DNA from: Gemmataceae bacterium
GTDB taxonomy: Bacteria > Planctomycetota > Planctomycetia > Gemmatales > Gemmataceae
Assembly: GCA_009692065.1 (NCBI GenBank)
Contig: SHZY01000002.1
Coordinates: forward strand, 1 to 64,000
Direction: 5' to 3'
DNA length: 64,000 nt
The notes below the pieces were generated by a model, which did not search any database, was not told the DNA's origin, and was given only the letters and a program-made list of their open reading frames with translations. Each line of letters opens with the position of its first letter. The first letter of the stretch is position 1. The position numbers and the translations under genes were made by a program. Shown piece by piece: positions 50,948-61,100 of the stretch.

Positions 50948-52543
50948 ATGCCTGGTCCGCGTATTTTTTCCCTTAGCGTATTGATGCTTGTTTCTTCGTT
51001 GACCCACGCCGGCGACAAGCCGTTACGGCAAGTCATCGACGCCGAAATCAAGGCCGGTTGGCAGAAGGAAAAGGTCGCCCCGGCGGCCCGCTCCAGCGAC
51101 TCGGTCTTCTTGCGACGCGTCTATCTCGATCTCGTCGGCGTCATCCCCTCGTACGACGAGACGACGACTTTTCTCAAGGACGCCGATTCGCAGAAACGCC
51201 AAAAGGTGATCGACAAACTTCTCGCCGATCCGCGTTATGGCCCGCAGCAAGCTCACTACTGGGACCTCGTCCTCTTCGGCCGGCGTCCGCAGAACATCTT
51301 CGATACCCGCAAGCACGATAGCTTCACGAAATGGATGGCGGGCGAGTTCGTCAAGAACGAGCCGTACGACCGCATCGTCAAGAAGATGCTCAGCGCGGAA
51401 GAAGAAGGCTCCGAGATGTTTTACGTGCAATACCGCAACGCTCCTGAAGAGGCGGCGACGGCGGTGGCACGCGTCTTCCTCGGCACCCAACTGCAATGTG
51501 CACGCTGCCATGATCATCCGTTCGAGCACTGGACGCAAAAAGACTTCTTCGGCATGGCTGGCTTCTTCGTTCGTCTCGTCGTCACCGATAATGGCGGTCC
51601 TGAAGGAAAAAGGAAATTCAAGATCGGCGAGAAAAGCACCGGCGATGTGCTGTTCGCGGCCTCCGTCAAGGACCTCAAGCCTGGGCAGAAGGGGGATCCG
51701 GTCAAGCCGAAGTTCCTGGGCGGCGCCGAGTTGAAGGAGCCGGAGATTCCCAAGGGCTTCAAGGAGCCACCGCTGAAGGGTGGCGTCGCTCCGCCGAAGC
51801 CGAGCTTCTCGCGCAAGGAGAAACTCGCCGAGTGGGTCGTGGCCAAGGAGAATCCCTATTTCGCGAAAGCGCTGGCCAATCGCATCTGGTCGCAGTTCAT
51901 GGGCCGTGGGTTTGTGCATCCGGTGGACGATCTCGGCAGCGAACAAAAAGTGCCTAGCCACCCGGCCCTCTTGAAGGCAATCGCGGAAAGACTAATCGAG
52001 CACAAGTTCGACCTGAAGTTGGCGATCCGCGAAATCGTCAATAGCGACGCGTATCAGATCGGCGATACCGGCCCGGCCACCGAGGCGATGCCGACCATGT
52101 ATGAGCGCGCTCGGGTGCGCCCGCTGTCGGTGGAGGAATTGATGCCGTCGTTGCGCGTAGCGACCGCCTACGATCCGGCGTGGATGAAGAACACGGGCGA
52201 TTACAGCGAGTATTTCATGCGCTACTTCGGCGAACCGAACGACGGCCAGGGGCACTTCCAGGGGAGCCTGTCGGAGCACCTGTTCCTCAACAACGCGCCG
52301 ATGATCCGCCAGTTCGCCCAGCCTCGCAAGGGCAACCTGGCGGACACCCTCGTGACGATGAAGGCGCCGTGGGAGGAAAAGGTCGAGCGCATGTTCCTGT
52401 CGGTGCTGAGCCGCACGCCGACGGCGGTGGAGCGTGAACGTTTTGTGAAGCATTTGTCGGGCGATGCCAAGATAGCGCCGCAGCTAGTCGAGGAGGCGAT
52501 TTGGGTGTTGTTGTCGTGTTCGGAATTCCGATTTAATCGATAG
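50948..52543 (+). CDS. DUF1549/DUF1553 domain protein
   Basis: The 531-residue protein has a signal peptide (about residues 1-21) and a Shine-Dalgarno CAGGAG upstream. DUF1549 (FLRRVYLDLVGVIPSYDE to the LQCARCHDHPFEHW motif near residue 185) is followed by DUF1553 (KLAEWVVAKENPYFAKALAN, GRGFVHPVDDLG, HPALLKAIAERL). The CxxCH is typical of the family and cytochrome-like, but heme binding is unproven. It is shorter than many family members, which carry an extra N-terminal cytochrome domain. A DUF1501 gene follows, the standard planctomycete pairing of unknown function. Confidence 0.9.
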   Translation: MPGPRIFSLSVLMLVSSLTHAGDKPLRQVIDAEIKAGWQKEKVAPAARSSDSVFLRRVYLDLVGVIPSYDETTTFLKDADSQKRQKVIDKLLADPRYGPQQAHYWDLVLFGRRPQNIFDTRKHDSFTKWMAGEFVKNEPYDRIVKKMLSAEEEGSEMFYVQYRNAPEEAATAVARVFLGTQLQCARCHDHPFEHWTQKDFFGMAGFFVRLVVTDNGGPEGKRKFKIGEKSTGDVLFAASVKDLKPGQKGDPVKPKFLGGAELKEPEIPKGFKEPPLKGGVAPPKPSFSRKEKLAEWVVAKENPYFAKALANRIWSQFMGRGFVHPVDDLGSEQKVPSHPALLKAIAERLIEHKFDLKLAIREIVNSDAYQIGDTGPATEAMPTMYERARVRPLSVEELMPSLRVATAYDPAWMKNTGDYSEYFMRYFGEPNDGQGHFQGSLSEHLFLNNAPMIRQFAQPRKGNLADTLVTMKAPWEEKVERMFLSVLSRTPTAVERERFVKHLSGDAKIAPQLVEEAIWVLLSCSEFRFNR

Positions 52544-52549
52544 CTGATT

Positions 52550-52591
52550 ATTCGTTTAGCGTCCGCACTCGTTGCGCGGCGCTAAACGAAT
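52550..52591. repeat. Family C repeat
   Basis: Perfect outer arms ATTCGTTTAGCG and CGCTAAACGAAT flank a 18-base centre. It lies between the DUF1549 and DUF1501 genes of one presumed operon. Confidence 0.85.
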
Positions 52592-52630
52592 AGATACAAT
52601 GGACGATATCGAAAAGGGGGGGGGAGAAAC

Positions 52631-53902
52631 ATGTTTCCAACGAATACGACCGGCGAACACCTCGGCCGCCGCGCCTTCCTCAAGGGCGCTCTCGCGACCG
52701 CCGGCGGTATGGCGGTCGCCAACTGGGGTGGGCTGTTCAACTCGCAGACCATTGCCCAGGAAGCGGCACGGCAGAACAAACGCTGCATCCTACTGTGGGC
52801 GAACGGTGGGGCCAGCCAGATCGATACCTTCGATATGAAGCCGGGCCGGCCCACCGGCGGGCCGTTCCGTCCGATTCAGTCGAACGTCAACGGCATCCAG
52901 GTTTGCGAATATTTGCCGCTGATGGCGCGGATGACCGACAAGCTCGCCATCATTCGCAGCATGCGCACGCAGTCGCCGGATCATCCCGACGGCATCTATC
53001 ACATGCACACCTGCTACAAGCAGAACGACCGCATGCCGCACCCGGAGATCGGCGCGATGATCGCCAAGTACCTCGGCAACCCCGAAGCCGACCTACCGAG
53101 CTTCGTCCGCATGGGCTCGACGGGCAACGCCGGTTCGGGCTACCTCGGCCCGCGCTTTGAGCCGTTCCACATCGGCCAGGACGGCCGGCTGCCTTACTTC
53201 AGCGAACCATCGGTCACGCCCCAGGTGCAGGAACGCCGCACCGATCTCTTGAACTTCATGGAACGCGAACACGCCCGGGAACATCGCGCGGAAGCGTTCG
53301 AGTCGCATCGGCTCGCCGAACAACGCGCCCTGCGTCTGATGCGGGCCCGCCAGGTGTTCAACACGAATGAAGAGTGGCCACGCGCCCGCGATCGCTATGG
53401 CAACTCCACCTTTGGTCGCGGTTGTTTCATGGCCCGCAAGCTGATCGAGGCCGGCGTGCCGTTCGTCGAGGTTGGGCAGGAAAACTACGACAGCCACGCC
53501 GATAACTTCACCGTCCACAAGGCCAACATGGACGTGCTCGACCCCGCCTGGAGCGGCCTCTTGCAAGACCTGCAGGAACGCAATCTGCTCGCCAACACGC
53601 TGGTCGTCTGGATGGGTGAAGTCGGGCGCACGCCGTACATCAACAACCGCGCGGGCCGCGATCACTTCATTCGCGCCTGGACGATCGTCCTGGCCGGCGG
53701 TGGCGTACGCGGCGGGCAAGCCTATGGCTCCACCGATCGCGATGGCCGCGAGGTTGTCGATAACCCGGTCACTGAAGGCGACCTGTTCGCGACCATTTAC
53801 ACGGCGCTCGGCATCAACCCGCGCGTCCGCCATTACGTCGGCGCGCGGCCAATCTGGGCGACGCCGGAAGGCTCGCGGCCGGTGCGGGCGCTGCTATCGT
53901 AG
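52631..53902 (+). CDS. DUF1501 domain protein with twin-arginine signal
   Basis: The 423-residue protein begins with a Tat-like signal (GRRAFLKGALATAGG). It continues with RCILLWANGGASQIDTFDMK, the DUF1501 opening, and closes with LVVWMGEVGRTPYI, GRDHF and VLAGGGVRGGQAYG. Export in folded form suggests a bound cofactor or metal. It is preceded by an unusual nine-G Shine-Dalgarno run (52616-52624) and pairs with the DUF1549/DUF1553 gene upstream. It is a distant paralog of the gene at 4198-5406, with about the same domain extent but a different export route. Confidence 0.92.
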   Translation: MFPTNTTGEHLGRRAFLKGALATAGGMAVANWGGLFNSQTIAQEAARQNKRCILLWANGGASQIDTFDMKPGRPTGGPFRPIQSNVNGIQVCEYLPLMARMTDKLAIIRSMRTQSPDHPDGIYHMHTCYKQNDRMPHPEIGAMIAKYLGNPEADLPSFVRMGSTGNAGSGYLGPRFEPFHIGQDGRLPYFSEPSVTPQVQERRTDLLNFMEREHAREHRAEAFESHRLAEQRALRLMRARQVFNTNEEWPRARDRYGNSTFGRGCFMARKLIEAGVPFVEVGQENYDSHADNFTVHKANMDVLDPAWSGLLQDLQERNLLANTLVVWMGEVGRTPYINNRAGRDHFIRAWTIVLAGGGVRGGQAYGSTDRDGREVVDNPVTEGDLFATIYTALGINPRVRHYVGARPIWATPEGSRPVRALLS

Positions 53903-53921
53903 CATGCAATTCCTCGCCACG

Positions 53922-53950
53922 CCCCAGGATGATCGCAGCGAATCCTGGGG
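53922..53950. repeat. CCCCAGGAT/ATCCTGGGG hairpin
   Basis: Perfect 9-base arms surround an 11-base loop containing GATCGCAGCGA. The same wording appears in degenerate form near 4180-4192 and 11930-11968. Confidence 0.75.
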
Positions 53951-53980
53951 GTAGCAGCGCCGCGATGCCAAGAGCGACCG

Positions 53981-54397
53981 ATGATCACCTTCAAATGCCC
54001 CGAGTGCGGCGAGGAAATGGAGGTCAGCGACCGCAAAGTCGGTATGGAGGTTGAATGCGTCAAGTGCGGCGAGATGGTCGAGGTGCCCGGGAAGGTCCGC
54101 AAGAAGCCCAGGCCGACGTCGCAATTCCAGGACGTCTTGACGCGTGGCCATCTGACGATGGTGGAGTTCCTGCTGGCGATCCTGATTGCTTTCATGCTGC
54201 CGGGCTGCAATATCTTCATCGGTGTGATGCTGTACTTCATCCTGAACGACAAGTATCCGACGAAGGCCCATCAGATCCTCCAGGCGGCGTCGATTGCCTT
54301 CTTTTTTTACCTGATTGCGGGAGGCTGCCTGTGGTGCATTTCCGGTCCGCTCAACCGGGAGCCAGCGCCGGTTTTCCGCCCGGCCCCCCGGCCATGA
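53981..54397 (+). CDS. Zinc-ribbon protein with two membrane helices
   Basis: The 138-residue protein has an N-terminal zinc ribbon with two CxxC pairs (FKCPECGEEMEV and VECVKCGEMVEV). Transmembrane helices lie near residues 61-82 and 102-121, and the tail is proline-rich. This layout is common in planctomycetes, but its function is unknown. The ribbon is presumably cytoplasmic. It sits just before the WD40 gene (30-base gap), so the two may be co-transcribed. Confidence 0.8.
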   Translation: MITFKCPECGEEMEVSDRKVGMEVECVKCGEMVEVPGKVRKKPRPTSQFQDVLTRGHLTMVEFLLAILIAFMLPGCNIFIGVMLYFILNDKYPTKAHQILQAASIAFFFYLIAGGCLWCISGPLNREPAPVFRPAPRP

Positions 54398-54427
54398 TCG
54401 CGTCGTCGCTAACTTAAGGGAACTCCC

Positions 54428-55603
54428 ATGTTGCGCCTGTTGACCCTCGGCATGATTCTTATCGTCGTCCCCGTCACGCAGGCGCAGCCGGCATCGTTTG
54501 CCGACGCCAAGCTCGTCTGGACGCTCCCCTGGGACGCCGACTGGGTGACGGCGGTCAGCTTCGTCGGTAACGACAGGATCGCCGCGGCCAACAAGGTGGG
54601 CGATATGCTCGTCTGGAACCTGCCGGCGGCGCCTGGCGACAAGGCCCCGCAGCCGGCGCACCGCCTGGCCGGGCACACCAACGAGATCACGCGCCTGTTG
54701 ACGACCCCCGATCAAAGACGACTGATATCGGCGAGCCTCGATCATTCGATCCTGCTCTGGGACATGAAGGCTGACCTCACCGAAAAAGCCTCCGTCGTGG
54801 TCCTCAATGAGCGCGCTCGCTATGAAGCCGAGTCGCGCAAGAAGAAAATGCCGGCCGCCATCGAGGTCACCGTCAGTGTTCAGAAAAAGTCCGGCGAGCT
54901 GATCGGCCACAAGGACTGGGTGCTCGGCTTGTCGATGACGCCCGACGGCAAGACGTTGGTCTCGGGGGCGGACCGCGTCGTCGGTCCCAAGAAAGAGAAG
55001 GAAGGCGAGATCATCGTCTGGGACCTCCCCGCCGGCAAGGAAGTTCGCCGCTGGCACACCAAGGGCTGGCCGTGGGGCCTCGCCGTATCGCCTGATGGGC
55101 AAACCGTCGTTGCCTCCGAGCGCATCCCGCTGGTATTCGACTCCGGCAGCCGCTCGGCGTTGATGCTGTGGAATGCCCAAACCGGCGAGATGAAAGCCGA
55201 CCTGTCGAAGGAAATCAAGGAACGCATGTCAGGCGCCGCGTACTCGCCCGATGGGAAATGGCTGGCGGTGTGCCGCGGCGGCGAGGCCAACGGACTGAGC
55301 GGCAAGATCACGCTGCTCGATCCCGCTACCGGCAAGAAACTGCGCGAGACCGCGCCTGGCCATCTCGACGGCGCCACCGACATGGCCTTCCATCCCGACG
55401 GCAAGCATATCTTCTCCGCGGGCCGAGACACGACGGTGAAGATCTGGCAACTCGCAGACGGCAAGCACGTGCGTGATCTGGGCCAGGGCCGCGGCGGGCA
55501 GTTCAAGGACTGGATCTGCGCCATCGCCATCTCGCCGGACGGCCGACGGCTCGCCGCCGCCGACATGGCGGGTATGGTGCACATCTGGGTGCTGTCCAAG
55601 TGA
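54428..55603 (+). CDS. Secreted WD40-repeat beta-propeller protein
   Basis: The 391-residue protein has a signal peptide (about residues 1-19, ending VTQA) and WD40-type blades: DMLVWNLPA, RLAGHTNEITRLLTTPD, SILLWDMKA, GEIIVWDLPAGKEVRRW, TTVKIWQLADGKHV and GMVHIWVLSK. About seven blades fit the length. It is a protein-interaction scaffold outside the cytoplasm. No enzymatic domain is fused. Confidence 0.9.
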   Translation: MLRLLTLGMILIVVPVTQAQPASFADAKLVWTLPWDADWVTAVSFVGNDRIAAANKVGDMLVWNLPAAPGDKAPQPAHRLAGHTNEITRLLTTPDQRRLISASLDHSILLWDMKADLTEKASVVVLNERARYEAESRKKKMPAAIEVTVSVQKKSGELIGHKDWVLGLSMTPDGKTLVSGADRVVGPKKEKEGEIIVWDLPAGKEVRRWHTKGWPWGLAVSPDGQTVVASERIPLVFDSGSRSALMLWNAQTGEMKADLSKEIKERMSGAAYSPDGKWLAVCRGGEANGLSGKITLLDPATGKKLRETAPGHLDGATDMAFHPDGKHIFSAGRDTTVKIWQLADGKHVRDLGQGRGGQFKDWICAIAISPDGRRLAAADMAGMVHIWVLSK

Positions 55604-55606
55604 ACG

Positions 55607-55686
55607 GTAGGGTGGGTCGAGCGCAGCGAGGCCCAACATGCGTTTGCAAAAGCTCGGTGGGCCTCGCTGCGCTCGACCCACCCTAC
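55607..55686. repeat. Family I repeat, perfect 29-base inverted repeat
   Basis: Arms 55607-55635 and 55658-55686 are exact inverted copies (GTAGGGTGGGTCGAGCGCAG continuing to GAGGCCCA) around a 22-base loop. It separates the WD40 gene from the decayed hydrolase. Confidence 0.88.
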
Positions 55687-55697
55687 GGAGCATCATC

Positions 55698-56790
55698 GTG
55701 CCAACCCGCATCACTTGTTTGATGTTGCTGTTCCTATCGCCATTACCGCTGTACGCCGGCGACCCCGCCACCAAGCCGCCGCCCATCACCGATCGGCTCA
55801 AGGCCGACGTCAAGGCCGCGCCGCTGTCGATGCGCTTCCAGGGCGAAACCGAGGACAAGTGCCGGGCCTGACAGAAGGAGTTCGGCGCCAAATTGAAAAT
55901 GCTCCTTGGCCCGCACACGCCGCCGGTGAAGTGGAGGGTGGTCGTCCAGGGCGTGAAGGATTTCGACGATCATCGCCGCGAGGAGTTGCTGCTGATTGCC
56001 GACGGGCAACCGTCCTTGCCCTTGTATCTGCTGTTGCCGAAGGACAAGAGGGGCAATCGCCCCGCGATCCTGGCGATGCACGGCCACGGCAATCATGGCC
56101 ACCATCCGGTCGCCGGCCGCGACGATTTGGCCGGCGTCGCGGGCGCTATCAAGAGCGCCAACTACGACTATGGCCGACAGCTCGTTCGCCAGGGTTACAT
56201 CGTCGCCATCCCGTGTCTAACGCCGTTCGGCGATCGGCTCGGAGTCCGCGAAGCTTTCGGCAAGCAGGACCCTTGCGCCGACGTCTTCCTGCGCATGCAA
56301 ATCCTCGGCAAAACGCTGATGGGCGAGAACCTGCGCGACTGCCTGTGGGCCGTGGAGTTCTTGGCACGCCATGCGGAAGTCGATCCGGAGCGCATCGGCT
56401 GTGTCGGCCTCTCCTACGGCGGCCGCATGGCGATGCTGACGACGGCGCTGGAACCGCGCATCAAGGTGTGCGTGATCTCGGGCGCTTTGAACGCGATGCA
56501 AGAGCGCGTCAGCCGACCCTATAGTTGCGGGGCGCAGATCATTCCGGGCCTGTTGCAATTCGGCGACGTGCCGGAGATCGCGTCCTTGATCGCGCCGCGC
56601 ACGTGCCTCTGGGAAGTCGGTACGAAGGATACGCTGATCGATCCGTTATGGGCCGACGAGATTCTGCTGCGTCAGCGCCTACAAGGCGCTTGGCGCTGAA
56701 TATCGTTGGATGGTCGATCGCTTCGACGGCGGGCATGTCTGGCACGGCAAGGAGGCGGTGAAGGTGTTGGGCAAGGTGCTCCGGCCGTAA
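55698..56790 (+). pseudogene. Decayed secreted alpha/beta-hydrolase (dienelactone hydrolase-like)
   Basis: GTG 55698, with CGGAG seven bases upstream, begins a signal peptide (MPTRITCLMLLFLSPLPLYA). The frame is broken by TGA at 55869-55871 (CRA-stop-QKEFGAK), where TGG (Trp) would restore it. It continues in the same frame through AILAMHGHGNHGHH and the nucleophile elbow CVGLSYGGRMAM. A one-base gain near 56676 then moves the reading, so the original frame stops at 56699. The true C-terminus (YKALGAEYRWMVDRFDGGHV) continues in another frame to TAA 56790. The catalytic His in GGHVWHG lies in that shifted part. Two independent lesions make loss of function likely. An internal start would still lack the His. 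Confidence 0.85.
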
Positions 56791-56823
56791 TTTCTCCCCT
56801 CTCCCGAAGGGAGAGGGGAGAAA
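56791..56823. repeat. Family B palindrome, likely also a terminator
   Basis: TTTCTCCCCTCTCCC and its exact complement flank GAA (15-base stem). It lies exactly between the pseudogene end and the convergent TPR gene stop. Confidence 0.88.
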
Positions 56824-56826
56824 TGC

Positions 56827-57951
56827 TCACTTCCCCTTCTCCGCGATCGCCTTGCGTTGGTACTCGGTGCCCGAGAACTGGCGGTCGTTGATGAGCGTTT
56901 CGAGGCATTCCTGCGCGCGCGGCCCGTCGCCGAGCTTGGTGAAGGTTTGCACGAGGAAATAGAGCGATTTGGCCTGCTGCTGCTTGTCCTGGTTGAATAC
57001 GGCATCGACCCAGAGGAACTCCCACACGGCTTCGCTGTACTTCTCGGCCTTGAACAGGCATTCGCCCAAGGTGTTGTGGGCGATGGCCTTGATCTGCTTG
57101 TCGGTGTTGTCCTTGACCGCTTTCTGCAAGATCGGGATGGCCTCGTCGAACTTCTTCAAACTGACGAGGATGTTGGCGCGTTCGAGCTGGACCAACGAGA
57201 CGAACTCCTTCGAGGCGCCCGGTTTCTTTTCGAGGGCATCGAGCTTCTTCTTCGCCTGCGCGATGTTGCCCGCCTTCACGCTGACACGCACTACCTTCAG
57301 CTCGGCCTCTTGCTGGACCGATTTCGGGAACTCGCTCATCCCGGACATCTCTTCAAAGATGGCCTCGGCTTGCTTGAACTCGCCGGCTTCCATGTGCAGC
57401 TGGGCCATCAGCGGCATGGTGACGTTGAGCTGCCAGCTATCCGGGAAGGCCTTGTTGAATTTTTGCAAGGCCCCGATCGCCTTTTCGGGTGTGGTCTGGT
57501 CTGCGGAAAGCTGCTTGACCGTCAGCATGGCGATCCGGTATTCGATCTCGCGCACCGCGTATTTCTGGCCCTGCGTGTCCCTGTTCATCTTGGTGAGGGT
57601 TTCCTTGAACTTGGTGATGGCCGTCTCCATGGCCTTGGCGCGTGCCTTGGGGGTGGCTCCCTCATCGGCTTCCTTCTCGGCGTCCCGGGCGTCTTTGAAA
57701 GCTCCCCCCTTGATGATCAAGGAGGCGGGGCCGATCGCGTCGTGCACGATGTCGATGACATCGGCGCTCGGGATCTTGACGTCGGTCTTTTTCTTGGCGA
57801 CGAACGTGCTGACGATCACTTCCGTGGCCCCTTCCTTGAGCACGGTGCCGCTCAGCGGGTCTTTGCCGCGCACGATGATGACGTCGCCGCGTGCGCACAG
57901 GGCGACGAAGCCGAACATGGCGAGAGCGCTAAGGATAACACGGTAGGTCAT
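56827..57951 (-). CDS. Exported TPR-repeat protein
   Basis: The 374-residue product starts at ATG 57951 (AAGGAA upstream) with a signal peptide (about residues 1-22). A small beta domain (DVIIVRGKDPLSGTVLKEG) is followed by TPR-like helical pairs such as KAIGALQKFNKAFPDS, EFKQAEAIFEEM and KFDEAIPILQKAVKDNTD. It is a periplasmic scaffold, probably binding other proteins. It lies downstream of the larger TPR gene on the same strand, but 128 bases of palindromic repeats intervene. Confidence 0.82.
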   Translation of the reverse strand: MTYRVILSALAMFGFVALCARGDVIIVRGKDPLSGTVLKEGATEVIVSTFVAKKKTDVKIPSADVIDIVHDAIGPASLIIKGGAFKDARDAEKEADEGATPKARAKAMETAITKFKETLTKMNRDTQGQKYAVREIEYRIAMLTVKQLSADQTTPEKAIGALQKFNKAFPDSWQLNVTMPLMAQLHMEAGEFKQAEAIFEEMSGMSEFPKSVQQEAELKVVRVSVKAGNIAQAKKKLDALEKKPGASKEFVSLVQLERANILVSLKKFDEAIPILQKAVKDNTDKQIKAIAHNTLGECLFKAEKYSEAVWEFLWVDAVFNQDKQQQAKSLYFLVQTFTKLGDGPRAQECLETLINDRQFSGTEYQRKAIAEKGK

Positions 57952-57994
57952 GGAAGGTTCCTTGTGGGGGATCAGGATCGTTGGATCTCCGTTT

Positions 57995-58173
57995 TGGCAC
58001 GGTCTCCTGACCGTGCCACGGTCCCGACCGAAGGTCTCAGGAGTCAACTGGAGACCTTCGGTCGGACGCGGTGGCACGGTCAGGAGACCGTGCCACAACC
58101 CAGAATCATTGACTTCGCCGCTTGCGGCTTAGCCCTCGCGTGTGGCCTGGCGAACGCGAAGCCGCAAGCGGCG
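57995..58173. repeat. Composite cluster of four palindromes (families A and D)
   Basis: In order: TGGCACGGTC/GACCGTGCCA (57995-58018); CCGACCGAAGGTCTC/GAGACCTTCGGTCGG (58024-58065); TGGCACGGTC/GACCGTGCCA with AGGA loop (58072-58095); and a family D element (58117-58173). The third lies partly, and the fourth wholly, inside the 3' end of the large TPR gene. Confidence 0.88.
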
Positions 58174-61100
58174 AAATGATCGCGCAGCTCCTTGGGCAAC
58201 GCCGCACCTTTCTTCAGGTCCAGGCGTTCCTTCTTTTGGCGGTCGTATTCCTTCTTGAGCGGTTCGTACTCCTTGTCCTTGAAGAGTTCCTGGAACAGCG
58301 GGCCGGCAACGTTCCAGCCTTCGGGCGTCTTGGAGAACTCGAGATTGACGATTAGCTTCGCGCCCGAAGCGATCATCTTTGGCCGATCGGTGATTTTCGG
58401 GTCCAGGGTCGCGATCTTGTAGTAACACCGAACGTAGTTGAAGTAGGCGGGGAAGTAAATCTTTTGAACTTCGGGGCGATTGAGATTGACGCCGGAGATG
58501 GAGGGGTTCTTCATGAAGGCCTGCCAGCCGAGGAACGCCTCGCGGTAGCGCTGTACGTCTTCCAGGAGCAGATTTTTTTCACTCATCGCCTGGATCTGGA
58601 ACCGCGAGTTCTTGTTGGCGATGAGATCGCTGGCGACCTTCTCGGCGGTATTGAGCGACTCCGGTTCCTTGCAGGCCCGCAGGGCGCGGATGTACTCGAT
58701 CTGGATACTCCAGTGGCGGTTTTGCTCGTCATCGATGATTTGGCGGGCCGCCAATTCGGCGTCGGTTTCTTTGCCGGTCTTTTTCGGCAGCACCTTGTCG
58801 ATGGAAGCCGGCGCTTTCACCTTGGCAAACATCGGCGCTGCCTTGCAATGCAGATTGAGACTCTTGTACGCGTTGGCCAACAGAATAGCGGCGTTGTTGT
58901 CGATGCCCTTGGCTTCGTACTCCTTCGCGATGATGCCAAGGAATAGCTCGTAGTTGCCCTGGGTGGCCTTGAGGTTTGAGTCTTTCTCTTCCACCATGCG
59001 TTTGATCTGCCCGCCGATGTCGTTCAGCAAAACTGCGACGGCGTTGCCGGAGACTTTTTCTTCCTTCTCGTTGGCGAGGCGCTGGAGTACGCCGAGGATG
59101 GCCTGCCCCTTGACGATGTCGCCTTTTTGCACGTTGGCCCGCAGCGCCAGACTGAGGATCTCGCCGGTGATGTCGTAATCCTTCATGGGGATGAGCTTGT
59201 CGGCAGGGGTCTTGGCGGCGCGCTGGAGTGCGTCGTCCACAACCGTCTTGGTGGCTGTCAAGACTTCGTCGAAGCGGTCCTTGGCGTCGGAGCGGAACTT
59301 CGCCTTGGCGATGCCGAGGTCGCCGTATTTCAGCATGATGCGCATCTCGAAGTCGAGCTGCTCGCGATTCTTCTCGCTGATCGTCTTGCCCGGCAGCTTG
59401 TCGAAGTCGGCCTGCAGGCCCTGGACGTAGGTCTTCATCTCGATGCACTTCTTGATGGCCTTCAGCCCTTCCTTGCCGTTGAGTTCCTCCATGGCGTCCG
59501 CGTACATGTATTTGGACATTTGGCCCTTGGCGTAGAAGTACATGGTGATGACGCTGGGCGAATCACTGGCGGTGTACTTCGGCATACGGCTGATGAACGC
59601 CTTGGCCTTTTCGAGGTAGAAGGACTGTTCCTTTTTGTCTTCCGTTTTCCGGCGGGCGTCCTCGCAGATGAAGGCGCCCTGGCCTTGAGTGTAGATGAAG
59701 TCGGTGAAATCGGACGTCAGTTTTTCCAGATGAGCGATCGCCTTCTTCGGATTGGCGTCGCGCTCCGCCATGGCCAGGTGATAGTTCGCCAGCGAGGCGA
59801 CCGGGTCGGCGCTCCAGTTTTTCTCGGCCAAGATGAATTCGCACATGTCGTTCAGGCGTTTGCGCAGCGCCAGATCATTGGGCGACCGGCTCGACAAGGC
59901 GGCATAGGTGGCGAGGGCCGTCGAGGCCCCCTCCTGGGCACGCTTCGTCGCCCGGGCGCGGCCCAGCGCCTCGGCGACGACCGCGGCTCGATACGGGTCG
60001 CCGGAGACCAGGTACGCCCCGCACAAATAGAAGCGGGCATCATCGGTCTTGGCGACCGGCGTGCTCGACGTGGTCAGGGCCAGTGCCTTGTTGAGCGAGC
60101 TGATGACCGCCTTGAGGTGCAGCTTGCGCTGAGCGTCGAGTTTTGCCGGGTCGTCGAGTTTCGGGTTCTCCATGTCTCCCGAAATCTTGATGACCTTGGT
60201 TCGTTCGATCATTGCTGCGGTCAGATTGTCTTCGAAGGTTGACAACTCCCCCTTGGTGTCGAGCGTCTTGAACTTGATTGACATTACCATCTGGCGCGCT
60301 CGTTCGGAAAGATCGCCGTCGATTTTTTCGAGCTTCTCGAAATGAAGGAGGGCCGCCTTGAGGTGGGCCGGGCCGGCGACTTTCTGGTCTTTTTCGAGGT
60401 TGGCCGCGATCATGTAGGCCATGGCGACTTCGTAAAGGACTCCCTGGCCCTCATAGGTTTTGTGATGGGCGGGGTAGGATTTGAGCCAGGCATCGCCTTC
60501 GAACTGGACGAGTTTGAGGCGATCGAGGGGGGACAGCTTGAGCTTGGCGGTAGTGGCGTTGCCGCCGGTGGTATCGGAATCGTCGGGCCGATTCAAGGTG
60601 ACGTCTTGCAGACGGAAGTAGCGCACCAGGCGAACCGCGGGCTGGATGAACGGCTGAGAGGCCTTGTCGTCCTTCCATTTCATGATGTAGTTGTGATACT
60701 TGTTGACGTCGTCGGGAGTCTGGACCTCCATGTTCAGCTTCATGAGCCAGGCGTTTGCCAGCCAGCCGGCTTCGCTGGTGCCGTCGTCCTGCATTTTCTT
60801 GAAGCTGTCGATGGCCTGTCCCATCAGCTTGGAGCGGGCGCCGTCGATCTCGATCTTGCTGCGATTGACGTAGGTGCGGGCCTGGTCATAGATGTTGACG
60901 GCGGCGTCGAATCTGGTTTGCTTGAGTTCCCCCGTCAGGATCGCCTTCGTTTCCGTATCCGCCGCGGCTTGCAGGGCGGCCTCCATGGCCTTGGCGGCGT
61001 CGGCAAGGTCCTTGCCGGCTTGAAGGAACATCACCTCGGCCGGGCGGGCTTTGTCATGGCGGGACTTGTTATCCTCCTCACGCATGGCTGTCGAGAGGAT

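Noticed and set aside
55869-55871. TGA read as Trp or selenocysteine
   Set aside because: TGA is used as a normal stop by many intact genes here (such as lutA, lutB and lutC), no SECIS-like hairpin follows, and the same gene has a second lesion.
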